64,000 nt of DNA from Pontiella desulfatans (lineage in GTDB: Bacteria; Verrucomicrobiota; Kiritimatiellia; Kiritimatiellales; Pontiellaceae): positions 2,666,001-2,730,000 of the forward strand of contig NZ_CAAHFG010000001.1 in the NCBI RefSeq assembly GCF_900890425.1, written 5' to 3'. This document shows, in pieces, positions 9,961-19,297 of this stretch (positions are counted from its first letter, which is position 1; every line of letters starts with the position of its first letter). The notes below the pieces were generated by a model. That model was not told the origin of the DNA, did no database searches, and saw only the letters and a program-made list of their open reading frames with translations. The translations under genes were made by a program, and so were the position numbers.

Positions 9961-10839
9961 TTAATCGATCTTCCGTGACAATCCCTCTTCGGTGACTTCC
10001 ACGAGCTTGATGGTGCCATCGTCATTAAACTCCAGCCATTCGGCACGGATCCGGCGGCGGCTGGTCTCGCTCTCCTTCGGCGCCCACTCGTGGTAGAAGA
10101 TGATCCACTTGCCGTTATGCTCAATGATGGAATGGTGGTTGTTGGCACCATAAGGCTTCATGATCTCGCCGCGGTAGGTGAACGGCCCCTTGGGATTATC
10201 GCCGGTGTAGTAGATCAGATGGTTCCACTTTTTCGCATAGGTAAAATAGTAGACCCCGTTGCGCTTGAAGACATAGGTCGCCTCATATTTATCCGGCACC
10301 TCGCCAATCTCGAGTCTGATATCCTGCTGGTCTTTGAAACTGACCATGTCCGGGTTCAGCTCACGCACCTTGTTCTGGGCATAGAGATAGGAACGGCCAT
10401 CGTCGTCGTTGAAGATACACGGGTCGTGCCAGCGGATCAGCATCTTGCCAAGCGCTTCCTTGTAGGGCCCTTCCGGCTTGTCCGCAATCGCCACGCCGAC
10501 CCCGCCGGGGTGTTCCTTCCCGTTGTTGAAATAGTAGTAGAAATAATACTTTCCATTTTTGAAGGTGATGTCCGGAGCCCAGGCGTTGTTGATGCCCCAC
10601 CCCGACATTTCCGTATCGAAAATCTTCCCGTGGTTCGTCCAGTTCACCAGGTCGGAAGATGACCAGCATTCCCAGAACTTCTGGTCGCTCCAGTCCTTGA
10701 GGTCATACGTCGGAAAAACAAACACACGCCCGTCCCGCGCCACGACCCCCGACGGATCGGCGCCCCAGAACATCGGATTCTTCGCCTGCGCCTGAAACGC
10801 GGCACAACCAATAACCATCAACAACAACGCTTTCTTCAT
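9961..10839 (-). CDS. Secreted GH43-family glycosidase
   Basis: Exported 292-residue GH43-type beta-propeller enzyme. Signal peptide about 1-19 (FQAQA-K). Candidate catalytic residues are D28 in WGADPS, D139 in RWHDPCIF and E186 in KYEATYVF, the usual base, modulator and acid order. Start at 10839 follows AGGAGAAGAAGGAA and gives a clean signal peptide; the in-frame extension to 10896 would overlap the previous gene. Spacing to both neighbours is 19 bp. It resembles the arabinanase/xylosidase branch more than the two flanking GH43 proteins, which are closer to each other. Confidence 0.85.
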   Translation of the reverse strand: MKKALLLMVIGCAAFQAQAKNPMFWGADPSGVVARDGRVFVFPTYDLKDWSDQKFWECWSSSDLVNWTNHGKIFDTEMSGWGINNAWAPDITFKNGKYYFYYYFNNGKEHPGGVGVAIADKPEGPYKEALGKMLIRWHDPCIFNDDDGRSYLYAQNKVRELNPDMVSFKDQQDIRLEIGEVPDKYEATYVFKRNGVYYFTYAKKWNHLIYYTGDNPKGPFTYRGEIMKPYGANNHHSIIEHNGKWIIFYHEWAPKESETSRRRIRAEWLEFNDDGTIKLVEVTEEGLSRKID

Positions 10840-10858
10840 TTCCTTCTTCTCCTCGCAA

Positions 10859-11899
10859 TTAAAACTTCTGTACTTCGTCGGGCCCCGGCGCGGCATAGTG
10901 TGGGTCGCGGGTTTCTATCACCACCTCGCCATTCACCGTTTTGATATCCAGCGGAACAATCGTCAGTCCGGCCGGGTTATAGGTATAGGCCGTTCCCGGG
11001 GTGGCATGGTCATAGACCTTGTCGCCGGGCTTTACATATTTTCCATTGATGAATGCCGTGCACCACCACTCGCCTTCCAACCCCTGGAAAACCGTGCCGT
11101 GTCCGAGGCAGCGGCCCACCCACTTCCGTTCGTCATACGGGCCGGTAATATGATCCGCTGTGCAATAGTAAAGGTTGTAGGTGCCGTGTCGCATCTGATC
11201 CGTGCTCCAGGCCGTACCGAACAGCACATACTTATCGCCCACTTTGATAATCTGACACCCCTCATGCCCCAGCTTGCGGTTCGAGGGGCCAATGCTATGT
11301 TGCTGCGCAACGAAGCCGCTCATATCGGGCTTGAGCTGCTGAATCTGTGCGCATCCCCAAACCAGCCAGAGCGATCCATCGTCATCCTCGAACAGCGAAG
11401 GGTCGTGACGACGGCCCAGTTCAATACCCATCGGTTCAACGAATGGCCCCTTCAACTCCTTGGAATCATTCTGAAACAGATTGGCCATCCCGATGTTGGA
11501 TGTATGCATACCAATCCAGCGGCCATCCACAAACCAGACTTCCGGTGCCCAGAGGAGATACTTTTTTGCCGCGTGTTTAACATCTGTTTTGGCAATAACC
11601 TCCGGAAGCCAGGCCGAATCCTCAACACTCCACGGCACACCAAAATTTTCCCAGCTTTTCAAATCCCTGCTACGCCAGATTTCCAATCCCTGGATTTTCC
11701 CCGGAATATGATCCAGCCGCGTGCAGCTCAGGTAAAAAAATCCATCCGCCCCCCGGGTGATGAACGGATCGCGCATCCAGTCGTCCATCAAATGGATCGC
11801 CGCATCCCGACTCTTAAATTTTGCAGCGATATTTTCCGGTGTATCAGCAGCAAACGAACCGGTAGCCAAACAGACTGCCATAACCACTATTTTTTTCAC
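10859..11899 (-). CDS. Secreted GH43-family glycosidase
   Basis: Exported 346-residue GH43-type glycosidase. Signal peptide about 1-18 (MKKIVVMAVCLATGSFA). Catalytic candidates are D44 in MRDPFI, D166 in RRHDPSLF and E213 in LGHEGCQI. It resembles the 8862-9941 enzyme in the N-terminal block (RDPF, then DGFFY) and in the WAPE strand. Second gene of the unit starting at 13300, 9 bp after the sulfatase and 19 bp before the next GH43 gene. Probable role is exo-removal of arabinose or xylose units from a desulfated chain; this is inference from context. Confidence 0.85.
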   Translation of the reverse strand: MKKIVVMAVCLATGSFAADTPENIAAKFKSRDAAIHLMDDWMRDPFITRGADGFFYLSCTRLDHIPGKIQGLEIWRSRDLKSWENFGVPWSVEDSAWLPEVIAKTDVKHAAKKYLLWAPEVWFVDGRWIGMHTSNIGMANLFQNDSKELKGPFVEPMGIELGRRHDPSLFEDDDGSLWLVWGCAQIQQLKPDMSGFVAQQHSIGPSNRKLGHEGCQIIKVGDKYVLFGTAWSTDQMRHGTYNLYYCTADHITGPYDERKWVGRCLGHGTVFQGLEGEWWCTAFINGKYVKPGDKVYDHATPGTAYTYNPAGLTIVPLDIKTVNGEVVIETRDPHYAAPGPDEVQKF

Positions 11900-11908
11900 T
11901 TTATTCTC

Positions 11909-13300
11909 CTATCCGTCGCGCCCGCCCTGACTAGGGGCAAAGGTTTTTGGCAACTCGGCTTTTAACTTTTCCCGAACAGCTTTGGTCTCGGGGTTGGTCG
12001 CCAGATTGGTCAATTCAAAGGGATCTTTTTTCAAATTGTAGAGTTCCTCGGTGCCGTCGGCATAGTGGATGTAGCGCCAGGTTTCGTCGCGCAAGGTTGC
12101 CTCGTGCTCGGCATAGCTCGTGATGGCCGGACGGTTCCAACCCTTGGAAGGATCGTGCAGCTGCGCGGCGAAGCTGTCGCCATCGAGCTTGTGTTTCGGT
12201 TCGTCCAGCAAGCAGAGTTCCTTGAGCGTGGGATACAGATCGACCAGCGAAATGGTGGCCGAACAGGTCGCCCCGGCATTTTTGTTCTGCGGCATGCGCA
12301 CCAAAAACGGAACCTGAGCCGAGTTTTCCCAAAGGGTGTATTTTCCAAAATGATGCTTCTCGCCCATATGGAATCCGTTGTCGGAGGAAAAGATGACAAT
12401 GGTGTTCTCCCCCAGCCCGGCGGCATCGAGTGCCTCGATTATGCGCCCGGTTGTATCGTCCGCAAACGACGTGCAAGCGAGGTAGCCGTGCAGCACCCGG
12501 CGCCAGTCGGCTTCGTTCGCAACTCCATGCTTATCCCAGCGCGAACCGTAGACGCGGGAATAGTGGATGCCGCGCGGCGGCACATCGTCCATATCGCCCT
12601 CCACATAACCGGGGGGCAGCGTCAGGGATGCCGGATCATAGAGGTCGAAAAAGCGTTTCGGCGCCGTGAAGGGGGTGTGCGGCCGCCACAGGCCGACCAT
12701 CATCATGAATGGTTTATCGCCCTTGTGCTTTTCCAGAAATCCAATGGCCTGAGCGGCCGACTTCACGTCCGGGAAGTCGGTATCGGGGCCATCCCATTCC
12801 TTCACACTGAAAAATTTTCCAGACAGCTGGAACTCTTCTTCCGGGAAGGGGCCGAAGCCCCCGTTCCCTGTCTCAGGCGTACTCCACATCCGTTTATCAT
12901 GGGCCTTGCTGGAACTGTCGTGCGTGAGCTTGCCGCGCCCGAATGTGGTATAGCCGCTGCGCTTGAACAGCTCCGGGAACGGCTCGCAGTTTTTGATCAG
13001 CTCCGACTTTTCCCAGAAGCCGTTGCCGTTGAGATAAACACCGGTCGTATGCGGAAAGAGGCCGGAAAACATCGCCGCGCGCGAAGGCGTGCATACCGGC
13101 GCAGCGCAGTGGGCATGCTCGAACGTGATCGACTGATCCTTCAGCTTGTCGAGATACGGCGTTTTGACCTCAACGCCCAAATCGCGCACCGCATAGGAAT
13201 TCATATCGTCCGCAAAAATAAACAACACATTCGGGCGTTCCGATGCATTCGTCAACGTTGCCAACAACATCAGCCCGGCATAGAAAAAAAGGTTTTGCAT
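11909..13300 (-). CDS. Secreted sulfatase (iduronate-2-sulfatase-like, S1 family)
   Basis: Exported 463-residue sulfatase and first gene of the six-gene unit 13300-5585. Signal peptide about 1-20 (LTNAS-ERPN). Metal site D31-D32 in FADDMNS and formylglycine C70 in CTPSR. FSSDNGFHMGEKHHFGKYTLWE matches the iduronate/choline-sulfatase branch, shown here by HMGEK followed by a LWE strand. The DLYPT block and a short C-terminal subdomain (EELYNL) complete the fold. A candidate AraC-type operator lies 79 bp upstream (13379-13404). Confidence 0.93.
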   Translation of the reverse strand: MQNLFFYAGLMLLATLTNASERPNVLFIFADDMNSYAVRDLGVEVKTPYLDKLKDQSITFEHAHCAAPVCTPSRAAMFSGLFPHTTGVYLNGNGFWEKSELIKNCEPFPELFKRSGYTTFGRGKLTHDSSSKAHDKRMWSTPETGNGGFGPFPEEEFQLSGKFFSVKEWDGPDTDFPDVKSAAQAIGFLEKHKGDKPFMMMVGLWRPHTPFTAPKRFFDLYDPASLTLPPGYVEGDMDDVPPRGIHYSRVYGSRWDKHGVANEADWRRVLHGYLACTSFADDTTGRIIEALDAAGLGENTIVIFSSDNGFHMGEKHHFGKYTLWENSAQVPFLVRMPQNKNAGATCSATISLVDLYPTLKELCLLDEPKHKLDGDSFAAQLHDPSKGWNRPAITSYAEHEATLRDETWRYIHYADGTEELYNLKKDPFELTNLATNPETKAVREKLKAELPKTFAPSQGGRDG

Positions 13301-13378
13301 CTAATCTCTCCGAATGAGTTTCCATATGAATCAACGAATATGGTGAAGCAGGACGGACAGGACGACCAGTCGGCATGC

Positions 13379-13404
13379 CGCAATATTTTCCCGTTTTTGC
13401 GCAG
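13379..13404 (-). promoter_or_regulatory. Candidate AraC/XylR-type operator C
   Basis: On the minus strand CTGCG and TTGCG half-sites start 21 bp apart, with CAAAA after the first and GGGAAAA in the spacer. It lies 79 bp upstream of the sulfatase at 13300, the leader of a six-gene unit. No other gene lies between it and that start. Confidence 0.6.
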
Positions 13405-13425
13405 CCTGTTTTCGAGCAACCACGC

Positions 13426-14832
13426 TCAGTGCCTATCCGAATGCTTCCGCTCCAGCGCCGCCATCTCCGTTTCGCGGCCTCGGTCGCCCTGTTGTTCCAT
13501 CCAGTTATCGAGGTGCTTCTTCAGCCGGGCAATGTCCATGTTGTATTCCGGGTTTCCGGCCAGGTTGTGCATTTCAAACGGGTCTTTTTCCATGTCGTAG
13601 AGTTCGAATTCCGGGCGTTTCCGATATCTGGAAACCTGCTCCTTCGCAAAGGCATCGCCCGATTGCGCCTTTTTCTCCCACGACTTAAACGGCTTGAAGC
13701 CCTTGGTTACCGAATTCCGGAACTCGCCTTCAGGGTTGAGGTTCCAGATCAGACGGAACCGCTTGTCCCGCACCGTGCGGATTCCATAGGCATCCGATCC
13801 GGCATGGATACCGCGCGTGGTCTGCATGCCGAAAACATAATCATGGAGTTTATCCGATGTTCCAGCCAGCACCGGAACAAGGCTCTTTCCATCAAAATCA
13901 TTTGATTCGACATTCCCTCCAGCGAGTTCGATGAATGTCGGTAGAATATCCACATACTGGATCATGGCTTCTGAAACGGACGGTTCAACCTGTTCCAACC
14001 ATTGGAAAATTCCAGCCGACCGCAGCCCCGAATCATAGCACGTCCATTTGCAATGCGGGAAGTTGGAGCCCTGCTCCGACAGGAAAACCACCAGCGTGTT
14101 TTTTTCCAGTCCATGTTTTTCCAATGATTGGAGGCAGTAGCCGAGCTGGCTGTCCATGTAGGTGATCTCGGCATAATATTTCGTCATCGCCTCACGCGTC
14201 TCCGGCGTATCGACCATGTAAGGCGGAAGCGCCAGCTTCTTTGCATGGTAAACAGAGGCATCGCCCCGCGTCCACGGCGCGTGGGGCTGGTTCGACTGCA
14301 CCATCAAACAGAACGGTTTATCACCTCTCGCCCCCAGGTATTCATCAATCTTCCCCAGCTCCAGATCAACACCTTTACCGGTGTCATGATGAACCCCGCC
14401 CAGAAAATCGAACGGAAAGTTTTCGGGCGGGGCATGGTGCGTTTTCCCGATGAGCGCGACGTCGTAGCCGAGCGGGCGAAGATAGTGCGGCACACTTTTA
14501 ACGTGGTCATAAACCCGGCTGTGGTTGGGATGCCCGCCGTTGCGCACCGGATGCAAGCCCGTAAACAAACTCATCCGGGTCGGCGCGCACATCGGCGCGG
14601 AATTGTAGCAATGCATGAACCGCATGCCCCGCTGCGCCAACGCATCGATGTTCGGCGTCTTTACATCGCGGTTCCCATAGCACCCGAAATCATGCCACGA
14701 GCAATCGTCCGCCAGGAACAACAGAAAATTCGGTCTATCAGCGGAGACAGATAAAGAAACCACGAAACACACTAAACACACGAAAAGCCCGTGCATGCTC
14801 TGCTTCGTGTATTTGGTGTATTTCGTGGTCAT
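13426..14832 (-). CDS. Secreted sulfatase (heparan N-sulfatase-like, S1 family)
   Basis: Exported sulfatase of 468 residues. Metal site D42-D43 in LADDCSW and formylglycine C82 in CAPTR. FLSEQGSNFPHCKWTCYD matches the sulfamidase-like branch, visible here as SEQGSN with a downstream GLR block. Start 14832 follows GGAG at a suitable distance and lies 4 bp after the previous stop; a second ATG at 14796 is possible. The signal peptide (about residues 13-31) is odd: it is encoded by one arm of a long inverted repeat (14759-14829), and residues 2-10 (TTKYTKYTK) by the other arm. Third gene of the unit 17420-13426. Confidence 0.88.
   Translation of the reverse strand: MTTKYTKYTKQSMHGLFVCLVCFVVSLSVSADRPNFLLFLADDCSWHDFGCYGNRDVKTPNIDALAQRGMRFMHCYNSAPMCAPTRMSLFTGLHPVRNGGHPNHSRVYDHVKSVPHYLRPLGYDVALIGKTHHAPPENFPFDFLGGVHHDTGKGVDLELGKIDEYLGARGDKPFCLMVQSNQPHAPWTRGDASVYHAKKLALPPYMVDTPETREAMTKYYAEITYMDSQLGYCLQSLEKHGLEKNTLVVFLSEQGSNFPHCKWTCYDSGLRSAGIFQWLEQVEPSVSEAMIQYVDILPTFIELAGGNVESNDFDGKSLVPVLAGTSDKLHDYVFGMQTTRGIHAGSDAYGIRTVRDKRFRLIWNLNPEGEFRNSVTKGFKPFKSWEKKAQSGDAFAKEQVSRYRKRPEFELYDMEKDPFEMHNLAGNPEYNMDIARLKKHLDNWMEQQGDRGRETEMAALERKHSDRH
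14759..14829. repeat. Inverted repeat of CACGAA/ACACxAAA type inside sulfatase 5' end
   Basis: The left arm (14759-14787) begins ACCACGAAACACACTAAAC and the right arm (about 14802-14829) is its near-complement, ending TTGGTGTATTTCGTGGT. The arms match at most positions over about 28 bp, with a short GC-containing loop. The element is the same class as degenerate ACCACGGAATACAC repeats in the gap before hsdR (60926-61196). It forms codons 2-24 of the sulfatase gene here. Confidence 0.75.
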
Positions 14833-14836
14833 AAAT

Positions 14837-16018
14837 TCACTTCGCTCCGGTGTGTGTTTTGATGCACTCGATTTCGGCCGGATCGAAAGGGGTGTGGTCT
14901 GGATAGAAGATTTCGTGGAACCAGACCTTTGGATACGGCATATCCTCAATCGTTTCACACACCACGCCCTGCTCGCGCAGCTCGTCGACGTTCTTGCCCT
15001 TGCGGCTTGCCCAGGGATAGACGCAGCCGGTCTTGCCCGCCACAAAGCCCCAGTTGAAGGCGCCCACATTGTATTTCTTCAGCGTCGGCAACGCCTCCTG
15101 GAAGGTGCTGCTCGGCCGCGCCATGTATTCGGTGCAAAGGGATGGACGGCCAAGCTCCGCGTATTCCTTGCACAGTTTTTCGATCACCCCGTTGTTGTAG
15201 GAATGCCACGAAATGACATCCGAATTAATCTTGCCGATTTCAATGTTCTTTTCCCCCACACTGCCTTCCGCGCAGGACATCACCGGCTGGCTCGGATTCA
15301 CCGAACGCGCCCAGCGCCAGGCATCCATCAGCAGCTTGGCGCTGGCATCGCCGAATGCCCCCTTTGCTTTCTTGGAACCCATGTCGCCGCCCAGGCCGCG
15401 TCCGCGCCCCGGCTCGTTATAGAGTTCCCAGGCCAATACCCGGTCATCGTTTTTGAAACGCTCCATGGTTTTCTTCACATAGCCCTCCAGCCGCGCTTTG
15501 TCGGCTTCGGAGGCCTTGCCCTGCGAATAGGCGGTGGCCACATCGCGCGCCGGCGAGTTCAACCAGCCGGAGTTGTGGTATTCAGGCACCGGCAACGGCT
15601 GCTTTCCAAGCACTGGAAATGGGTGATGGCAGTCGTCGAAAAACACCAACAACGGTTTTATACCGCGCTTGGAACACATCTCTAAAAACTGATCCATTCG
15701 CGTATAGAGCCCCTGCTCGTCCGCGCCCCAGACCACATCGTGCAGATAGACGCGCAGTGTGTTGAAGCCGATCGACTGCGCCAGATCCAGCTCCTTTTTG
15801 ATGATCGCCGGATCAAAACTTTCCGCCTGCCACATCTCCAGCTGGTTGATCGCATTCGCCGGAATATAGTTGCAGCCCACCAGCCACGGTTGTTCTGCAT
15901 ACCAGGCCTTCGCCTTTTCGACCGACCAGCGCCCCGGCACCGTCTCGACGGTCACTTCAGCCACCGATGCTATTGCTGACCATAGTGCTACAGCCATCAA
16001 ACGTTTTTTTCCAATCAT
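14837..16018 (-). CDS. Secreted GH5-like glycoside hydrolase (often labelled 1,4-beta-xylanase)
   Basis: Exported TIM-barrel retaining glycosidase of clan GH-A, 393 residues. Signal peptide about 1-20 (IASVA-EVTV). The acid/base is E202 in WELYNEPG and the nucleophile is probably E297 in CTEYMARP. FNTLRVYLHD (about 85-94) and LLVFFDD fit early barrel strands. Proteins of this type are often named 1,4-beta-xylanase without biochemical proof, so the substrate is open. Middle gene of a unit with a sulfatase on each side (10-bp and 4-bp spacings), pointing to joint action on one sulfated chain. Confidence 0.8.
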   Translation of the reverse strand: MIGKKRLMAVALWSAIASVAEVTVETVPGRWSVEKAKAWYAEQPWLVGCNYIPANAINQLEMWQAESFDPAIIKKELDLAQSIGFNTLRVYLHDVVWGADEQGLYTRMDQFLEMCSKRGIKPLLVFFDDCHHPFPVLGKQPLPVPEYHNSGWLNSPARDVATAYSQGKASEADKARLEGYVKKTMERFKNDDRVLAWELYNEPGRGRGLGGDMGSKKAKGAFGDASAKLLMDAWRWARSVNPSQPVMSCAEGSVGEKNIEIGKINSDVISWHSYNNGVIEKLCKEYAELGRPSLCTEYMARPSSTFQEALPTLKKYNVGAFNWGFVAGKTGCVYPWASRKGKNVDELREQGVVCETIEDMPYPKVWFHEIFYPDHTPFDPAEIECIKTHTGAK

Positions 16019-16028
16019 TGGAACCTCC

Positions 16029-17420
16029 TTAATACCCTTCGTAATAGTTATCCATTTCCTTCCACCAGCCGGCGAGCTGCGGCTTCATGGCCTGCACCTT
16101 TTCGGGATGCTGCTTCGCCATGTTGGTGGTTTCGCCTTTATCTTCCTTCAAATTAAACAGCTTCAGCTCCGAACCATCCTGGTTCATCAGCAGTTTCCAG
16201 TCGCCGTCGCGCATGGCCAGCTTCGGGCTGATGTGTTCCGGCCTGCCCGGATCAATACTGCCGTAGGTGCCGTATTCCCAGAAGACCGGCTTTCTTGCCA
16301 TTGGTTTTCCGAGCAAGGCCGCCGACATGTCGGAACCATCCAGTTCGGTTCCGGCGGGGATTCCGGATCCAGTCAGGGTTCCCAGGCTTGGAAGCAGATC
16401 GACGGCACACATGACGGTGCTTTCGTCAACCGTTCCGGCTTTGATTTTTGCCGGCCAACGGATCATGAAAGGCATCCGGATTCCGCCCTCATACAAACTC
16501 CATTTCCGGCCGAAGAACGGCCCCGTGTATCCCGGTGGTTCGACCTTGGCATCGTAGTAGCGTTTCCAATCGGTCGGGCCATTGTCGCTGGTCAGAATCA
16601 CGATGGTGTTTTCCGCCAAGCCGGTCTCGTCGATCGCCTTCAGCAGACGCCCGATCTGCCGATCCATTTCGTCGAGCACCGCAAAGAACCTTTCGTCATA
16701 TTCGCCGCGCCCCCTGCCCTTCCATTTCGCGAGCTGCTGTTGAGAGGGCTCATGTCCATCGTGGACATCGTTCGGAAACACGTTCACAAGAAACGGCCGA
16801 TCCTTGTTGCGACCCATAAAGTCGATGGCGCGGTCGACATAGGTTTCGGTGGTCTTGTGTTTTGGCAACTCAATCAACTCGCCCCGCCCCAACTTCATGC
16901 TTTTTCCCTGCAGCCCTTTTCGCGACCAGATGATGCGGTCGCCCAGTCCTTCGAAGGACACCAGCGACTCTTCATAGCCATAGGCCCGGGGCAACGGCGC
17001 ATCGCCGACATCGCGCCCGCCGCCCATGTGCCACTTGCCGAAATGGGCCGTGGCATAGCCGTTGGCCTTCAGCATCCTGGCATAGGTAAAGCGGTCGGGG
17101 TTCAGGTAGTCGGGCATCTTCCGTTGCTTGTGGCTCGCGCGGTTGTTGAAGAAGGAGTGAATCCGTTCGCGCTGCGGATAGATTCCCGTATTCAGCGCCA
17201 CGCGCGACGGCGAGCAGATCGGGGAATTGACATAGAAGTTGGTGAATCTCCGCCCTTCCCGGGCCAGCCGATCCATGTTCGGCGTCGGCACCTCGGTGTT
17301 GCCATATACGCCGATATCGCCATAGCCCATGTCGTCGATGAAGATCATGACCACGTTGGGCTTCGCAGCAAACGCAGCCGCACTCAGGCCAACGAACAAC
17401 AGTATCCATTTTATGTTCAT
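16029..17420 (-). CDS. Secreted sulfatase (S1 family)
   Basis: Exported sulfatase, 463 residues, leader of the unit 17420-13426. Signal peptide about 1-19 (AAAFA-AKPN). Metal site D29-D30 in FIDDMGY, formylglycine C69 in CSPSR, and TSDNGPTD for further metal contacts. Start at 17420 has GGAGCATTGC before it and begins the signal peptide; an in-frame ATG at 17453 would add a non-signal extension. A candidate AraC-type operator is centred 75 bp upstream (17483-17508). The downstream gene ATG lies 10 bp after this stop, and a TTCCA-N5-TGGAA palindrome spans that junction. Confidence 0.93.
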   Translation of the reverse strand: MNIKWILLFVGLSAAAFAAKPNVVMIFIDDMGYGDIGVYGNTEVPTPNMDRLAREGRRFTNFYVNSPICSPSRVALNTGIYPQRERIHSFFNNRASHKQRKMPDYLNPDRFTYARMLKANGYATAHFGKWHMGGGRDVGDAPLPRAYGYEESLVSFEGLGDRIIWSRKGLQGKSMKLGRGELIELPKHKTTETYVDRAIDFMGRNKDRPFLVNVFPNDVHDGHEPSQQQLAKWKGRGRGEYDERFFAVLDEMDRQIGRLLKAIDETGLAENTIVILTSDNGPTDWKRYYDAKVEPPGYTGPFFGRKWSLYEGGIRMPFMIRWPAKIKAGTVDESTVMCAVDLLPSLGTLTGSGIPAGTELDGSDMSAALLGKPMARKPVFWEYGTYGSIDPGRPEHISPKLAMRDGDWKLLMNQDGSELKLFNLKEDKGETTNMAKQHPEKVQAMKPQLAGWWKEMDNYYEGY

Positions 17421-17482
17421 GCAATGCTCCAGCAAAACGCCTGATGGTTTCAAACCGACGCCGATTCAACCATCCCGGAAGG

Positions 17483-17508
17483 CGCAATCTTTTCCTGTTA
17501 TTACGCAA
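17483..17508 (-). promoter_or_regulatory. Candidate AraC/XylR-type operator D
   Basis: Two TTGCG half-sites on the minus strand start 21 bp apart; the first reads TTGCGTAATA and the spacer contains CAGGAAAAG. It is 63 bp upstream of the sulfatase start at 17420 and is among the clearest copies of the motif. Confidence 0.68.
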
Positions 17509-17576
17509 CAACCTGGAATGTACGTTGCACAAACGGGCGCGTCAAATGGCGCGGTGTAGCATAAACTAGTGACAGC

Positions 17577-19046
17577 TCAGTCGGCCACGCGAACCACAAA
17601 CCGCCGATAATCCCGCATCACCGCGATTGGGCAGTTGTCGGCTACGTCGAGGATCAGGTGGATCTCGGATCCGCCGGCATCGGCCGGAACCATCAGCTTG
17701 CAATGCGGACGATCCGCCCCTTCCAAAGCAGGTGTTTTGGTGCAGGTTCCGGCTTCTGGATAAATCCACCACTTGAAGGAAAGCGTTTGCCCGTTGTCGG
17801 GGTCGGAGGAGGCCGACGCATCGAATGACAACGTCTCTCCCGGCCTGGCATGCACCACCCGGATGGTGCGGCTCGAGTTGCCATCGACCACCGCCACCGG
17901 GTTATGGTTGGCCTTTCCGAACGGTTCGACGCACCAGTCCATACGCCCCTTGAAGTCCCCAAGAATATGCTGCCGCCAGCGATGGATCGGCGTGAGATCG
18001 TCGTTGAATGTTTCACCGTCAAACGTCCACGTATCGACCGCATCGGCAAACACATGAAACGGCGTATGCTTTTGATCGGTCGGTGCAATGTCCTTGTGGC
18101 GGGAAAGTATGTTCTTCTGCTTTTCCTTCGTGTAGCGCCCGCTCCAGCCGCCCCAATGCGGGTGCCACGGATCATGGAGCCCGCGTGTGATCAGCCCCAG
18201 CCAGGGCGTGGTGCCGCCGCCTTCGAGCGTGCCTTTACCATGGAAACGATCGGGATAGAGTTCGCCCAGCGCACCGTGCCCGGTCTGGATGTTTTCCTTC
18301 GCCCATTGATGCTGGCCTTCGGCCGAAAATGGATACGGCTTCCAGACATACGGCCCGATCGTGCGCCGGTAGTCGCCCATGTAGCCATAGGTTTGCCAGT
18401 TGCTGCGGATCCAATGGATGGAAGGAAACTCATGGTTGATCCACGCCCCCGCATCGTCCTGCGACCCGTTTTCATAGACCATGAGTTTATTGACGAACGC
18501 CTCGGTCTCCTCCGGCGTATGGCTGGCGCGATAGTCGAGCAACGCCTGCGCCAGCGTGTTGGCGCCGGCATTGACCACCACGTAGATCGGACGGGGGTCG
18601 TCCTTCAGCACGGAGGTTGTGATCAGCCGCGAGCCGGGCGATGCCCGGCCTTTCCCGATGTCGCCGATGCCATAGCCCTTCTGCCCCGTGGCCACGATGC
18701 GGCGCAAACCGTCCGGCTCGTGCCATCCGTCGGCATGGAGCTTCAGGTTGGGCAGCACCTTTTCGTAACCGTCGATCAGCCGGAGGAACAGCTCGGGGTG
18801 GAGGTTGCGCCTGTATTCCTGCTTCGCCTCCGGCCGCAGGAACTTGCCGGACACCGCAATCAGCCCTTCGAGATCGAACTCGTTGTTGTACATGAGCATA
18901 TGCATCATCTGCTGCTCTTCGTCCGGCTCATTGCCCATGTCGGCCAAAATGATCAGCCGGTGTTTTCGGGCGTTGATCCGCTCCTCCGCATAGGCGATGG
19001 ATGAAGCCGCGACCGCAATAGCGAGAATCAGGAACAAGCTTCTCAT
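17577..19046 (-). CDS. Secreted DUF1593 nucleoside-hydrolase-like protein
   Basis: Exported 489-residue protein of the DUF1593 (Sde0182-like) family. Signal peptide about 1-22 (IAYA-EERIN). The N-terminal domain (about 28-340) starts with RLIILADMGNEPDEEQ, the Asp-rich calcium-binding loop seen in inosine-uridine nucleoside hydrolase folds. The C-terminal domain (about 370-489) is an Ig-like beta-sandwich (GETLSFDASASSDPDNG), as is usual for the family and often considered carbohydrate-binding. Start 19046 is supported by CTGGAGGG and the signal peptide. It is a single-gene unit within the locus with operator E 144 bp upstream. Family members occur in glycan-degradation loci, but the reaction is not established from sequence. 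Confidence 0.85.
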   Translation of the reverse strand: MRSLFLILAIAVAASSIAYAEERINARKHRLIILADMGNEPDEEQQMMHMLMYNNEFDLEGLIAVSGKFLRPEAKQEYRRNLHPELFLRLIDGYEKVLPNLKLHADGWHEPDGLRRIVATGQKGYGIGDIGKGRASPGSRLITTSVLKDDPRPIYVVVNAGANTLAQALLDYRASHTPEETEAFVNKLMVYENGSQDDAGAWINHEFPSIHWIRSNWQTYGYMGDYRRTIGPYVWKPYPFSAEGQHQWAKENIQTGHGALGELYPDRFHGKGTLEGGGTTPWLGLITRGLHDPWHPHWGGWSGRYTKEKQKNILSRHKDIAPTDQKHTPFHVFADAVDTWTFDGETFNDDLTPIHRWRQHILGDFKGRMDWCVEPFGKANHNPVAVVDGNSSRTIRVVHARPGETLSFDASASSDPDNGQTLSFKWWIYPEAGTCTKTPALEGADRPHCKLMVPADAGGSEIHLILDVADNCPIAVMRDYRRFVVRVAD

Positions 19047-19189
19047 CGTCAGCCCTCCAGACAGACGCCGCCCCGCTTGGAGACAAGCGCAGCGACACTC
19101 TTGTGAAATCCCCCATCGTTCCATAACAACCTCCCTATGTTGGTGGTATGAACATTCCACAAAGCAATGCGTTTTTCCAGCCATTGAAA

Positions 19190-19215
19190 CACAAAGAATT
19201 CCAGCCATTACGCAA
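19190..19215 (-). promoter_or_regulatory. Candidate AraC/XylR-type operator E
   Basis: The minus-strand half-site TTGCGTAATG is followed 21 bp later by a degenerate TTTGTG. Orientation matches the other operators and points to the DUF1593 gene (start 19046, 144 bp away). The divergent plus-strand gene starts 83 bp on the other side and could share it. Confidence 0.45.
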
Positions 19216-19297
19216 AACCTGCAAAAACCTGCGCTATCCCGGATATACAACCAACGGCAAGGGCCTTACATTGAATCCGTTAATCGGGGCAACTGTA

